Positions 50,401-63,339 of a stretch of 64,000 nucleotides of DNA are shown here, one piece after another (position 1 is the first letter of the stretch; the number at the start of each line of letters is the position of its first letter). Source of the stretch: Ooceraea biroi (Eukaryota > Arthropoda > Insecta > Hymenoptera > Formicidae); contig NC_039512.1 in the NCBI RefSeq assembly GCF_003672135.1, forward strand, positions 7,224,874-7,288,873, in the 5' to 3' direction. The position numbers were made by a program, and so were the translations under genes. The notes under the pieces are model-generated. The model saw only the letters and a list, made by a program, of their open reading frames with translations. It searched no databases and was not told the origin of the DNA.

Positions 50401-50435
50401 TGAAACGCTCGTTTTTTGAAACGAGCGTTTCAAAA
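50398..50435. repeat. Perfect 17-bp hairpin with 4-base loop
   Basis: The arm ttttgaaacgctcgttt (50398-50414) is followed by loop tttg and its exact inverse (50419-50435). It sits at the right edge of the CpG-rich island. Confidence 0.9.
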
Positions 50436-50984
50436 AACAAAATCATCAAGGATTAGAATCATACAAAGTGAGCTATCACAGTTTCCTAAATATTCCCCCG
50501 AAACGTTTTAAGCCGCGCGAGCTGTCGAGCGTTTGTAGCACCTGCCAATATTATATCGCGCAATACACGTGTTTCCAAAGTTATCAGTCAACAGCCTTTA
50601 AGATCGCCCGCGACTCGCGGTATCGCTCGAACAACCAATCTTTCGATCTCTCGGCGCGGCATTCAAGTCCATTCAAAATCGTCTGTCCGACCGCACGTCA
50701 ATTGGGGAGATCGGGATTTCCCGGTCGATAAACGAAGGTGTCTTTTTTTGCGCAGAGAGGGCTGCACCCGAAATTAAGTGGCCGTTTCATGGCGCTAATA
50801 ATTGTGATAAATGCCATGGCAAGTATGGTACACTGTAGTTACTGTCGGAAAAGAGAATGCTCCTTTTTTGTCCGAAATAATTTTTTATATCTGTTTCCAG
50901 CGTGATGACTATATTGAACTTTTGTTAACACATTTTTGTCCTAATAAGGCGTTTTTTTGCCAATTACGTGAATATTAATAATGG

Positions 50985-51030
<46 letters not shown>

Positions 51031-54000
51031 TTAGTTTCGTACCAATAGTAATTAAGTTTATATCTTTAATTTACTTGAATGTTTTAATCATATTTAGAAA
51101 GTAATTGTTTCATTAGATATTAATAATCAAATGAAACAAGATAGAAGTATTATACTATTTTATATTCTATTTTTCTTAAATAATTGAAGATTAATATATG
51201 AAAGAATTATATATCAAAATCCGTTCCAATATCCATTACGCTGGAACGTACCTCTGAGAGAAAAGGAAGAGCAAATTACATCGAATATGCAGGACTCTCC
51301 AGAGTCTGGAGAGTGCGTCTATTTGGTCATTCGGAGCTGCGAAAGTTAAGGGGAACAAAGTGGTTCTGAAATTGGCCGGACTAACCCTCATCCTGTAGGA
51401 TCGGCTCGGGTTCCAATTTCTCCCTCGCATACGCCATTGGTAGCGTCGATATGTGCATAGGTGCACTGCCGAGTGCTCCGATATTGCATTTTGCTTTAGA
51501 AGAGGGTGAGCGTATGCGTTAAGCTAAAGCTGTGTTGTGTCTCGCGTTAATAGCGAAACACGACTTTGTCGGTCCGTTGGCGAGTTAAACGAGGAAGATG
51601 AGCAACGCATGTAACGGCGGGTCAACGCATCATCATGCGATTTACATGTTTATATGTTTCACAGTTTCATGTAAGTACAGAATTTTCTATATAATCCAGC
51701 AATAAATCTATGAAAATGGTTGCACGATTCGCCATAGCAATGTCAATATCGGATAATCGAGGAAAACCGCGGGACTATAGCAAAATTCCTTAAATTCTCC
51801 TGATGGATCGTTCGTGCATCCAAAATCAGGGAACTTGAGATATTTGAATGTTCAAATTCGCAGAGATTGATGACTCTTCGGATAGAAGAAGATATTGAGG
51901 ACGGAGTTAAATGTGAATCACTCTGTATACCGCGAGCGTATATACTTACATAAGTACCTTAGCTTACTCGCCCGATATTAAGTATTCCACTCGCATTACC
52001 TCCCCCTGAACAGAAAGTTACATACTTCTCCGCCTTATACGCGCCGGCAGTGCTGTGCAAACTTAATTAGCGACTTCGCCGGCGGCGAACGTCACGAAGA
52101 AAGACGAGAAAACTCGGCGCCGCGAGAGCAGAGGATGCCTCTGTTCGGAAAATCATGCGCCTATTTCCCGGGAGCACGGCGAGCCGGGTATCTTTAAATC
52201 AGCCGAGCGCATGGGAGTTTAGTGACTCTTTAATGCCACGAGTTTCCGCGGCATCTATAACCGAGCGAAATTGGGTTGCGTTTCGATGTTGCTAATGCAT
52301 CTCGCGAGAGGCACTTTATCATCGGTCCTCGAAAATTCGCACACGATATAAATGGATTAACTAAAATTCCGCGACCGATCCATAACTCGTTTAGCTGGAA
52401 CTGAAAAGGCGCTCTCGAGTCGATTAATTTTAGCGCCATTTAGCCGGATTAATGTAGTAGAAGGCTTCGGGTATCTCGCAATTTGTCGATGGAAAATCTC
52501 AAATCAACTTTCACGTAAATTATGTAAAACTGCACGCTATTTTATTTACGCGCTACTTTTTTCTTCTGCTGCTATGGAATATTTAGTCCTCTGGAATTTA
52601 TTTATGACTTTTAATAAGCAATTTCTTCTTTCGACTAGGTAAATTATTGGATTGTAATATGTGTTCATCTTGTTTTTTAGTATTTTTAATAACGAATATA
52701 CATATATTCCAACCAAATATTTTGATGACACACATAAAATTTATTCTCGATCTTTTAATGCATTTATACATAAACTCTTATGTATTTGTTTTATTGTTTA
52801 TTTTTAAATAAGTATGTTTCAATAGTTTAAACATACTTTTTTCAAAAAATTAAAAGCATTAATTTTGATTTGCGCCAAATCACATTAGAACTTTCGATTT
52901 TATTCTGTTTTCTAACAGAACTGTTGCCAGAAATATTGCTTGAAATTCCATGTTTCTGTTCGCAATTCTGCTACATCATCTTCACGTCATTCAACGCAAA
53001 CCTAAAAATAAAAGTTAGTACGGCACTGACTTTATGAGCACTCATCGTAAAGAACACTGCATGTCGTTGCTCCAGGACGAGATGTAAACGCGTTCTTCGT
53101 TGATACCCCTCTTGTAACACAGCATGCATTATACGAAGTGTATCGTCTCTCAAACAGTGGGACATCTGATTTTATGATCGATCCGCGGTATACACATATT
53201 TTTATCGTTGTGAATGACGAGATACATGAAACGCGCAATGGACATTCTCTGCTTTCAACGTTTTTTTAACGTGAACATGTAAAAATCCGTGATGCTGCTT
53301 ATGAGATCTTGCAAGATCCTTTCATAACGAAAGCAAGGAAAATATTAACCTCGAGATAATGATGGAGTTTGCAGATAAAAGCAGTAACGGTAGTTCCGTG
53401 TACACACTTTGCCCTCGCATATTATCTAACAAACCTCCCGTTGGGCTGCTAATTCGCTAAACCGGAGCGGCAGCGCAGAGGTGCACCTGCATACGCTGCA
53501 AACCGCCGTCGAGGCACAAAGGGCTAACTTCCTCCGACGTAATCCTTGCGGAAGTTGTGTTCTAAACGGCGCGGCGCGACCGGAACTGAATCGATCCATG
53601 GCGGGGCCTCGAAACCACGCAGACATCGCGGAGACTGGAAACGGCCGCAGATGCTGCGAGCCCGGCCATGGCTGCTATTCGACACGGATTGTTGGTCCCT
53701 TCGGGCCGCTTGTCGGTAGGGCCGTTCTCTGAGCTCTCCACGTAGTCCCGGCTGGCATTTTCTGTCAGTCGACGGCAGACCGCGAAGCCAACCGGTCGAC
53801 GGGGACCGGCGTGCATAAAAATATAAGCGCTCTCTCCTTCTCTATGTTTTCTAGTCGCGCGAACTTCATTCTTGTTCCGATTTTCCACTCGACCGATCGA
53901 GAGATCGTTGATCGGCTAATTGAGCCACGAAACTGGGAGGGAAAGGAGGGTTCTCTAATGGATGATTAGAATCGGTAACGAGTCTATCGGTATAGACACG

Positions 54001-56809
54001 TATTCGCGATCTGCCGGGCCGCATTCCGCAACGGGAGGGTGCCGCTGACCCGGGTGGGCCTCGACGGGAGACCATAAGACCCCTATATCGCAACACCGGG
54101 TTTGCCCGTAAATAATGACGACCGGCACGCGATACGACACACGATTTTCGTGTAGCATAATGGTCGAGACGTAGCGACGTTCCGCTCGCGTATTAATAAC
54201 TTCGTTGTACGAACGATGCGGGAAGGAGAAAAGTAAGAAGGGAGAAAGAGATCCTGGCATCTTTCGATCAAATTTTGCTGGTCATGATAATAACGTCTGC
54301 TTGCTTGGCAAACTGTTTAGCCTCCTCGCGCACTCGTTCTACTACATCTTACGTGATGCCGTGAAATAACGTGTATTATTGATTAAAGTGCGGTTATGCG
54401 TTTAATTATGGATTTAATGACGCTGACGTATTTTTGCTGCAACGGTGAGTAGAAGTCTAAGACGTCTAAGTCCGCGAAATACGACACTGGCGACGACGGC
54501 AAACTGAATTTTTGACGGAAACTTCGCTATAAGTTTTCGAGCCACGATGAAAAATTCAACGGAATCATCTGGCGCAAAGGTCACATCGCGAGAAAACTAG
54601 ACAGTAGTCTCATAATGTTTTATGATCGATGAAAGCGGAAGACTATGATCTGAATTTCTCAAGATGCATCGATTAAACTTTGACGTGCGGTCGTTAAGAA
54701 ATGAAAAATGGTCGCGTTGTATGCTCGCGCGGGATGTAATGCAATACGGTAATGTAATAAGCCTCTGATATATCTATAATGAATGATGATAGACGATAAC
54801 GATCCTATAAATATTTCGTGACAATGTGTTTTCAGAACAAGGATACTTTATGATATTATTTTATGAAAAGCCATTGTGTAAATATCGATAAACTGTAATG
54901 GTTCCGGTAAAATTGATAATTTTATGATAATTTTATGATAATTTGGTATGTTAAAGCACGATCTTGTCAACTTTGGGACGTGATTACAAAGGCTCAGATA
55001 TATTCGCTGACTGCGAATTTTCTCTCAAAATACAATGCATAACGCATCGCGAGACTGAAAATCGACCGAAGACGTGGCATGCACGTCTTTACAGCGTTTT
55101 CCGCCGATAACGCGAACCACGACCCAGTCTGGGCGCGCTGACAACGCGCGTATAAAATCGACGATAGCGAACTGGACAGCCGCCAGTCTTGCGAGAGCCG
55201 CGCGCGAGAGCGGACGTCGCTCGTTTTACGCCGATGCGGTGCCACGTGAGGGAAAAGCCAGGAGGAAAACTCGCTCGCGCGCAGCTTCAATAGTAACAAC
55301 ATTTTCTTCCCGTTTCTTCCCTCCCGTCGTGGACTCATGTTATCGCATCGAGCGACAGGAATGATGTGGGCTGCGCCGGAAGTGCAATTTTCGGAGTACT
55401 TGCTACGTGTCTAGATCGTGATATTCCATTCGATTGAATTCATTCGTAGCAAAACGAAAAACTAATGCGTACTGATTTTCTCGCGAATCTCTGACGCAAA
55501 ACAAAACCAAAAAAAATTGTAAAATTAGTGTAACAAAGAAATCAAAACTGAAAGTGCAAGCATTTACTACTTTATTGATGCACGACGTTTGAATGATAAA
55601 AAATGAAAATTGATATCTTATTTACGAAGCTAATATAAATGTAAGACTTTTCGTTCGTAAGGAAAAATATCGCAAGAAGTAATCACGCAATTACAGATAC
55701 ACCTGAGTGTAATAAAACGAACCTTTTGATTAAACAAACGCCCCTTGGAAGATCGAAGTAAAGCAGTAACGGAATTGAATGCTTCTGTTGAGCGAGCTGC
55801 GTGGTGGCCGTTTTCATTGCTGATTGCGTTTACTGAAGTGTTAATCGAGACCATACTCGCGAGTGATCGCTGTTTCAACGGAGCCGAGTACCAGCGTGTT
55901 TGAGCAAAGCTCGAAAACAGTACGGAAGAAAGGTGGACTGGAATTCCCCAAAGGCGCAAAATCATCCGAGGCTACTACAACGTCCAGCATCTCGCGCAGG
56001 ATATTTCGCGGATATTCTCGAAAGGTTTACGCACCGACAGATCCAGAAAATACTTCCGCGAAGGTGTGAACACAGCTATTATGAAATCCCCGAGGACGCC
56101 GGGCGCTTAGAGTTACCTCGCGGTTAAAACTTCCACTGCGCCTGAAACGAAACCAATTCTTCAGCAGGTACTCCGGAAGAATCCTCGCAATCTTACTCCC
56201 GCGTACTTACTTTGCTGAAAGTTTCGCGCCCTACAGCAACTCCCGTGAAAATGCGAAATCCAGAATCGCGGAAATCCTGTTCGCCAACAACTTGAAAGTA
56301 TTACGTGCACTAAAAGCTCATTGCACCGAGAAAATAAAAGTTGCATCGCTGCTAATGCATACGTAGAACTCGCTCAAGAAATTTGTATAAATCGCGCAAC
56401 GATTATCTTGATCCTTTACATCAAGTTTTCTATATCTTTATCCGAGAAAGTTCTATATCTCTGCGTCAAACGCTGAAGTATCAGAACTCTTTAAAAACAC
56501 ACATCAAGTTATCACAAAGTTTTTAAGGCTTTGATGACGTAATCTTCAATTTTCCTATTCTCCGTTCCGTCCCACGGGAGGCATGTGACAAGATTTATCA
56601 CGTGAAATCTCCTAAGCTTTTTGGGTCGGAGGCAGTCCCATCGTAAATCGCGCGATGCATCGAACACGAAGGAGCTTCGAGAAAACGAGTGAGAAGTCCT
56701 GGGAATCGTAGGCTGCGGAGGAGACGGAAAACGAAGTAATCACGAAAGCGAAGAAGGAAGAGAAGAGGCAATTGCAAATAACAGGTAGACGCGAGGAAAC
56801 GCTCCAGGA
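50436..56809. other. Intergenic sequence with alternating CpG-rich islands
   Basis: GC-richer, CpG-containing blocks lie at about 51970-52200, 53400-54250, 55050-55350 and 55860-56150, separated by AT-rich DNA. A TA microsatellite is at 50987-51028 and a short tandem repeat (aattttatgat units) near 54911-54943. No exon is recognised. Confidence 0.5.
50987..51028. repeat. (TA)n microsatellite
   Basis: A pure TA run of 42 bases. Confidence 0.97.
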
Positions 56810-56902
56810 ATGCCGTGGATAAAGTGTTTGGGTGGTGGAGGCGGAAAGGCCAGGAGGGGCAAGCCACTCAGCGTCAGTCAACCGATCCACCTGCTTGTCA
56901 AG
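56810..56902 (+). CDS. Candidate first coding exon of an unidentified gene
   Basis: The ATG at 56810 is the first after an in-frame stop at 56786. It opens a 31-codon segment, MPWIKCLGGGGGKARRGKPL followed by SVSQPIHLLVK. The frame meets a canonical donor, AAG|GTAAGA, at 56902/56903, with phase 0. The Gly run, basic patch and good donor look like a real short first exon. No downstream acceptor or exon is identified in the window. It could be the start of the next gene on the + strand, whose remaining exons lie beyond 64000 or go unrecognised. I do not recognise the protein. Confidence 0.4.
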
Positions 56903-59900
56903 GTAAGATTCCCCTTGAAAAGTTTTCCGCGCGACTTTCTCGCGGCGAATGTTATGACAAGCCAAGCGAAAATTCGAAACTCACTGTGCGTTTGGTTCGT
57001 TTCTATCAAAGAATTTTTCGCAATGTAATTCTTCGCGAGAGAGCTCCTTTATAGGAGTTTGTTGTAAATATTACTAAAATGTAAATCCTCAGAAGTGAAA
57101 AGCGGATTGCATTTAAATGATATAAATTTGCTTGCGGTGCATGTTAAGAAGAAAACTTTCTTTTGGAAAATAAAATGAGTTACAAAAGCGATATTTTTTA
57201 TCAAATTCTTGTTGATATTGATATTATAAAATTAACAAGATAGTAAAGGAAATATTTGTCGTGATACTTCGTAAATGAAACGTTATTACATATGCATACG
57301 CATTTAGATTGATAAACTTTCCCGTATGCGTTGTTTAAAAATAGATGCCTGTTGAAGACATTATAATCGAATGCATAACAAGACGGAGAGTGAAAACTGT
57401 GATACTGGTCCACTTGACCTATCCGAGATGGTGGCACATGGCCCCGCACTCTTACGGTTATCAATTTTTTCAACGAGCGGCTTAAACTAAACGGAGAGTT
57501 ATCCTGGTACCCAGTTATGTTTTATTGGTATTCGTAATTATGATATATGGATGGAATGTAAAACGTTCCTCTTATATTTCATGAAAATTTGGTTCACTCG
57601 ATTGGCTCGTAATGCCTGGAATTCAAGTATTGAATATTTGATAAAATACCACCATACTGGAGTATATTGTAACTTATAGTAGCTATTGTTCATACAAATC
57701 TATTGTAAGATTTAAATTTAATTTTTGCAACGGAAACAAACACGTAGTTACTAAAGAGACTTACTTTTGTTAAAAAATGCGATTTAATTAAAAAACAAAC
57801 GTTTTATCTATGCTTTGACATAATTTTTCTCGGACCCATGACGCCTCCAACATTGTCCTTCCGAGAAGCAATTTTTTAAAATCAACTCGCTCATCCTTAG
57901 GGCCCTAGCTTAGTTAGCGATAAGTCGCATTATTTGTTCGCCGCCACACTAATCGTTCTTCTACTGCCATCAGTTTTCTTGTTCATTATCGTTGACCATT
58001 CTTCCCACGAATATTGAGTCCGATAGAATCGATAAAATAAACTTAAACGAGACGTTTATGGTTCATATCTCGTTCCTAATAAGTAGTACGACTTACAAGA
58101 GAGAAAGAAACAATTCCCAATGTAGTGCGTTGGGAACGTAGGAGGGTCACCGACTTGAGGCGACTATTAGGCAGTTTCTTTCAGCCCAGGATGCCGTAAG
58201 ATCGAGAGATACGAAATCTCGAAATGACGGAGGGGCACTGCGGTGGTCAACATATCTCTCTTCCCGCCGGCTAACTGATTTATTAATTCTCTACGACGGC
58301 CCTTTTCTCGGTTCCGGACCGCTTCGACGGACACCCCGCGGGTACCGTCATCGATTCAACGATATCTCGTGCACGACCTAGCAATTAAATCGGTAATAAC
58401 AGACACTGCGTTAGCCACTTCTTAAAATTACAATAAGCCTCAAGTCGTGATATTCGTTGCACACGCTCGAATAATTTTTATGTAATATATATATCGCTTT
58501 AACATTTCTATTTATATTACTTTTATTGCTTTGCAGTGCTTGGAAAATCAACATTGATGTTTTCGACGATTATCGAAAAATAACAGAGATTATTCTTACA
58601 CAAGTCACGTTACACAAATTTAATATAGTTCATAACATGTATATAACAAGAAGTCAAATATTTCGTTTAAATATATATTTTTCTGTGAAATCTGTTTATA
58701 ACGTGAAATTTATTTATATACATGCAAGAACTATATCAATAATGTTATTCTGAATAATTTATAATAAATAAATATATAATAAATTATAATAATTATAATT
58801 ATAATAATTATAGAATAAATTATAATAATTAATTATTAATTTAAAGCAAACGAATTTTAACAACTTAATTTGGTGATTAGTTACACCTATTTTATTAATA
58901 GCTCTGAATTTACGAAATATCTTTGTACAAATAGAACATTTTTCCAAGCGATGGGGATTAAAATTACAATCCAGGAAGCAAAAAACGCCTAGGTGGCACG
59001 AAACTGCATTCGCGCGAAGATCTCGTGTTTCAGGTTTCTGGTCCCTGCATACCACGTGTATCAGACAAGCTGTCCTAACAGATATGCACGTACACACACT
59101 ATGAAAACACAACGTCATTTACGAGCTGTTTCACGTCGACGCGATGAAAAGAACGTTTAATTGACGACTACGCTAATTGTACATTTCAATCGAGTTCAAT
59201 TTCTGTGCAGTTAAGTCGTGAAAACGCCAGGCAACGGGAGATAAATTAATTCGGGCACAGTTCATTACGTGATCAATTCACGTCATTCGCTTCCGTATTT
59301 ACATCTCATTCGCAGCGGCGCCGTCACGAAACGCACGTGCGTGTGGTCGCAAAAATAAACGGACTGGGTAATCAAATGTTGGAATTGCTTATTGTTGAAA
59401 ATACGGAATAATGAAGATTTCAACGGTTTGGTTTTCAGTCAATTGCGATTTGCTGGAACTAGCAAGAAAAGTGAAATTAAAATTAATTTCGATGAACGTT
59501 TACGTAAGACTTTTCAGTTGATTCGACGCTTCGGTTTCAGTAAAGCTAATCGCAAACGGAAATACGCTGATCGCCAGATCGGTAAAAAACGCTAGACATT
59601 AGAGGGTGGGCAATTAAATAATACTAAGCCACCCCGTGGCGGCATACCACGGCATTTTAATTAAAGCGGCACTTTAAATGCGATACGATATTCCACGGAA
59701 CGATTACAACCAGAGTACCTATGTAGAACGAACACGTGAATGCGAATTATCGATGTATGTTGTAGAGATGTACATGTACGACAAACAAGAGAAGTAATGA
59801 AATTTTATGCTTGCAAAAGCGCTATTTATTAATCCAAATGTTTTTTAAGTTTTTTTAATATTTTAAAAGACGATATATATTTTCGCAAATGTAGAATGTC

Positions 59901-62900
59901 TCATGTGACGATTCAGAGTGTTATTTTTATTCTGTGTGTTATTTTTATTCTGAGCTAATATTCAAACTCTGTGTGTCCCAATTATAAAAAAACAGTTGAA
60001 GAAGTAAAATATAAAATGTAGAATAATATAAAAAAAAAAAAACAAAATAAAACAGAAGAAAATAGAAAATATTGAAAGAAAAGGATATAGTACAAAAGTG
60101 GAAACTAACTGCTGAATTCCGTGCTAATGCAAAAAGTTCACGTGGAAATGTAATTCTTCGCTGACATAGAAACACCTCGTAGAACAAAGAAGAATTGCGC
60201 GATCAATTGGACCAGTCCAATGAACGAAGATAGCGTGTGAGATACTCGCGACGAGAAAATGCTTTTCCCGACGCGTGTATCCGCCGGTGCTTTGAATCCG
60301 GTCCGACCACCATGGCTTTCCAACGACGGCGCGTCGGCGTTTCTGAACGCTCGTATACGAAAGCCGCTCTCTGTTATTATAACCGTACTATTATCGGTAC
60401 CGACGCGCGGACGTACACCTGCGTGCGTGTATGCACGCGCGTACGAAATACCGCCCACCGTCGTGCACGATCTTTCGCGATGTAAAGACCGGCAATTAAA
60501 TTAGCGGGCCCTCGGGGCCCGGCCGATTTTTCCCTTCGCCTACACTGCGATACGCTCCTCCGTGGAAAGTTGATGTTTCCTGCATGCGGGAGGATGCTTA
60601 CGCCCGTGGAATTTTAATCGATTCTTCGGATATTCGTATGACCAATCGCGAGATGTAATTACGCCTCGGAATTCAAATGGCATCCAGATATGTTAATGAT
60701 TATGGCGACTTAAATTTGAGAGGATGGTACATAAATGACGAGGATACATTTAGAATGAAATGGTTTATGGCTCGAAGAGAAACGTTTCTTGAATATCTCT
60801 TCGTTTACAAAAAGTGTGTTAAAATAGTTAAAATAGTTAAAATATTATTATACAAGTTACAGTAGTTTCGCGTGAACTTTTCGCTGGATAACGCGAGTCT
60901 TTTGATCTCGCCACGGACGTATCTTGCCATTAGAGATACGTCTGGGCTGAATGATGTTTTAAGTAATTTTCTGTTACGTTAGCTTTGTAAGAGTTCAAGT
61001 TTTCAAGCGTTAGCAAACGAGTAATGCAATATCTTTCGAAAGGTTAGATCTCTTCGCACATTGTCGATTCTACCTACGCGCATGAACTCACTCTGTTCGC
61101 GGTACGTTTACTCCGGTCTTTGCTCAATACCTTATGTTGTTTGCTCTTCGCACACGTATTTTTCTTACACCTCTCGTGGGCGCTGTCATAATATTACCTT
61201 ACTACGTAGCTTTTCCTTGCCTACCTCCGAAACCGGCACAATTGTAACGACTCGAACGGCTTTCTTATCATGGATAAACCGAATCTTAAAACCAGAGCCA
61301 GGGTTCGTATCAGCAATTCGAAATCGGCAGGTGCACATGCAGAACGCGTAATTGATGGGTGCGCGCAATCAAGTCGATGCTTGATGATCCAGAGACCACG
61401 ATGGTTACATGAGTTTCCTAATCCTCGACGCGAATTGCAAAGCCTGCGGGCCAGCGAAATCTCGCAAGCGTGCCTGCTGACCTTTCGATGAAGATTATCG
61501 TGTCTGCCGGAGTTTTCAGGAATCGATCGATCGTAATGTACGATTATGACAGGTTTCAACGGATCCAATGCTGTGCGGAATATAGAAATCAACCGCGCGA
61601 TATACCCTTTTGTCGATCCCGGTACGGGTCTTTGACTTCGATTAATCTCACGTTAGGCGCAGTTCACGTGACGGAAATCGTGCCAATCCTTAAAACTTTG
61701 ATACTATTATTTCTACTCAGTCTCACTTCTTTTTTTCGAGAGAACATGTATCTTAAATTTCTATTTTTTTCAAAATTGTACTTAAAAATTTCGTTCCTGC
61801 TGATGTTCAACGAATTTTCCATATTTTTTTTTTGTTGAAGATTGGATGTTAATCATGTCTCTAAATTCAGGACGAATCGTTCTAACGGGATTTGAACAAG
61901 TCAGTCAATTACTCAGCGACTTACCCTTGTCTTATTTTTGGCGCCGGAGACGTCTACAGCGTTTCAGATCGCAGGGACAAGGACTCCCTAGTTTCCCAAT
62001 ATAAAGGTTAAAAATAACGAAGATATTCTTTGTTTATCTTAACAGCGCCGTAGTCTCCATGGATTTAATCCGCCAATCTCGTCGTATATATTTTTATACC
62101 ATCCAAAATTGCGAAGCATGCAAATATCATAATGTGTAGCAATTATATTACACAAAGAGCTTTCTTCAATTATTAAAACTTACATGATGAAAATATCGAA
62201 GTCATATAATACTACTTTCATATTTTTTATTAAAAAAGAGTGAGAAATTCATAAAATAAGTTTGATACATAACATATAAATATAATAAAAACATTAATTT
62301 GAAAAATTAAGACATTAAATTTATAAGACTATACACATTTGATAAAATATTATCTTGTGAATATTATTCAATAAATAATAATAAAAACGGAAATATATAT
62401 AATTCTTAGTATTAAATAATTAAAAGATAATTTTATACTAATAATGAGATCGAACGATATTAATGAGAATGCAACAGTAACTCTCCATAAAATGATTGCA
62501 TCGCTCTTGTTTAAGATTAAAGCTGTATTACAAGTGACTCTCGTTTCTCGTCTGCAATTAAATTGAATTGCAAGCTTCAAGCTTCCGAACGGGGGCCAAA
62601 GCGATTGCGTTAATAAATTTCTTCCTTGCTGCCACTCCGAATGCTCGGCGTTCATATACGTTTTAATTTAAAACGTCAAACTGAGAGATTTGCTTATACA
62701 TGTAATAAATTGAATAATGAAAAGTCTTATAATAATGACCTAAATACTAATGGAAATATGTTAAACAGCTTTTAAATTGTAAACGTTCATCTTATCAACG
62801 TGAAAAATCAACGTGATAAAAGTTTTAAGTAATGTTCGAATGTTTTAAAAGTATTTCTCGTACGCCATAGGTTACGCTATTATTATTAGCTTCAACTTTC

Positions 62901-63171
62901 CTTTATCGCTAGTGAAACTAAAAAGTTTTCATTATGCATTCCACTGATAAACTTCAATAAGGTGCAAGGAATTATGTATTTTGTATTTTACCTTGTTTGA
63001 ATAAATAACAACATCTATAGATATATGCGTGTATGAAACTATTTGATTTTCTTTAAAATGTGGATTTGGTTTTTTACAAATGATAGTCAAGTGTTTGTCT
63101 CGCCACGCGCAGAGCTACCATTTTACGTCACGGATTAAGTGCGAGCGATATCTGGCGGAAAGAGTGTGACA
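56903..63171. other. Non-coding sequence, possibly a first intron of the 56.8 kb candidate gene
   Basis: AT-rich DNA alternates with CpG-rich islands at about 58130-58390 and 60230-60560. A very AT-rich low-complexity stretch lies at 58750-58830, an A-run at about 60030-60040, and a (gttaaaata)3 repeat at 60818-60844. No exon is recognised on either strand. Confidence 0.45.
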
Positions 63172-63339
63172 ATGTTGAAGAGACTCTTAACGAGCGTTCA
63201 AGTCAAGGAGAATGAAGAAGAGGAAGAAGGAACGGATAGACGGACACAAAAGAAGATTAAATCGGACAGTATCGCGACTGACGTCTCGGAGATCTGTGCC
63301 AATTGCGATGACTTCGGCCGACCTCTCGAGATTCCTTAA
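63172..63339 (+). CDS. Small candidate ORF or exon, unidentified
   Basis: The ATG at 63172 opens 55 codons to TAA at 63337-63339. The protein begins MLKRLLTSVQVKE, then an acidic Glu run, a basic Lys/Arg stretch and a CANC motif near the end. The charged, balanced composition looks more protein-like than most frames here, but no family is recognised. It could be chance or part of a larger gene. Confidence 0.2.
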   Translation: MLKRLLTSVQVKENEEEEEGTDRRTQKKIKSDSIATDVSEICANCDDFGRPLEIP

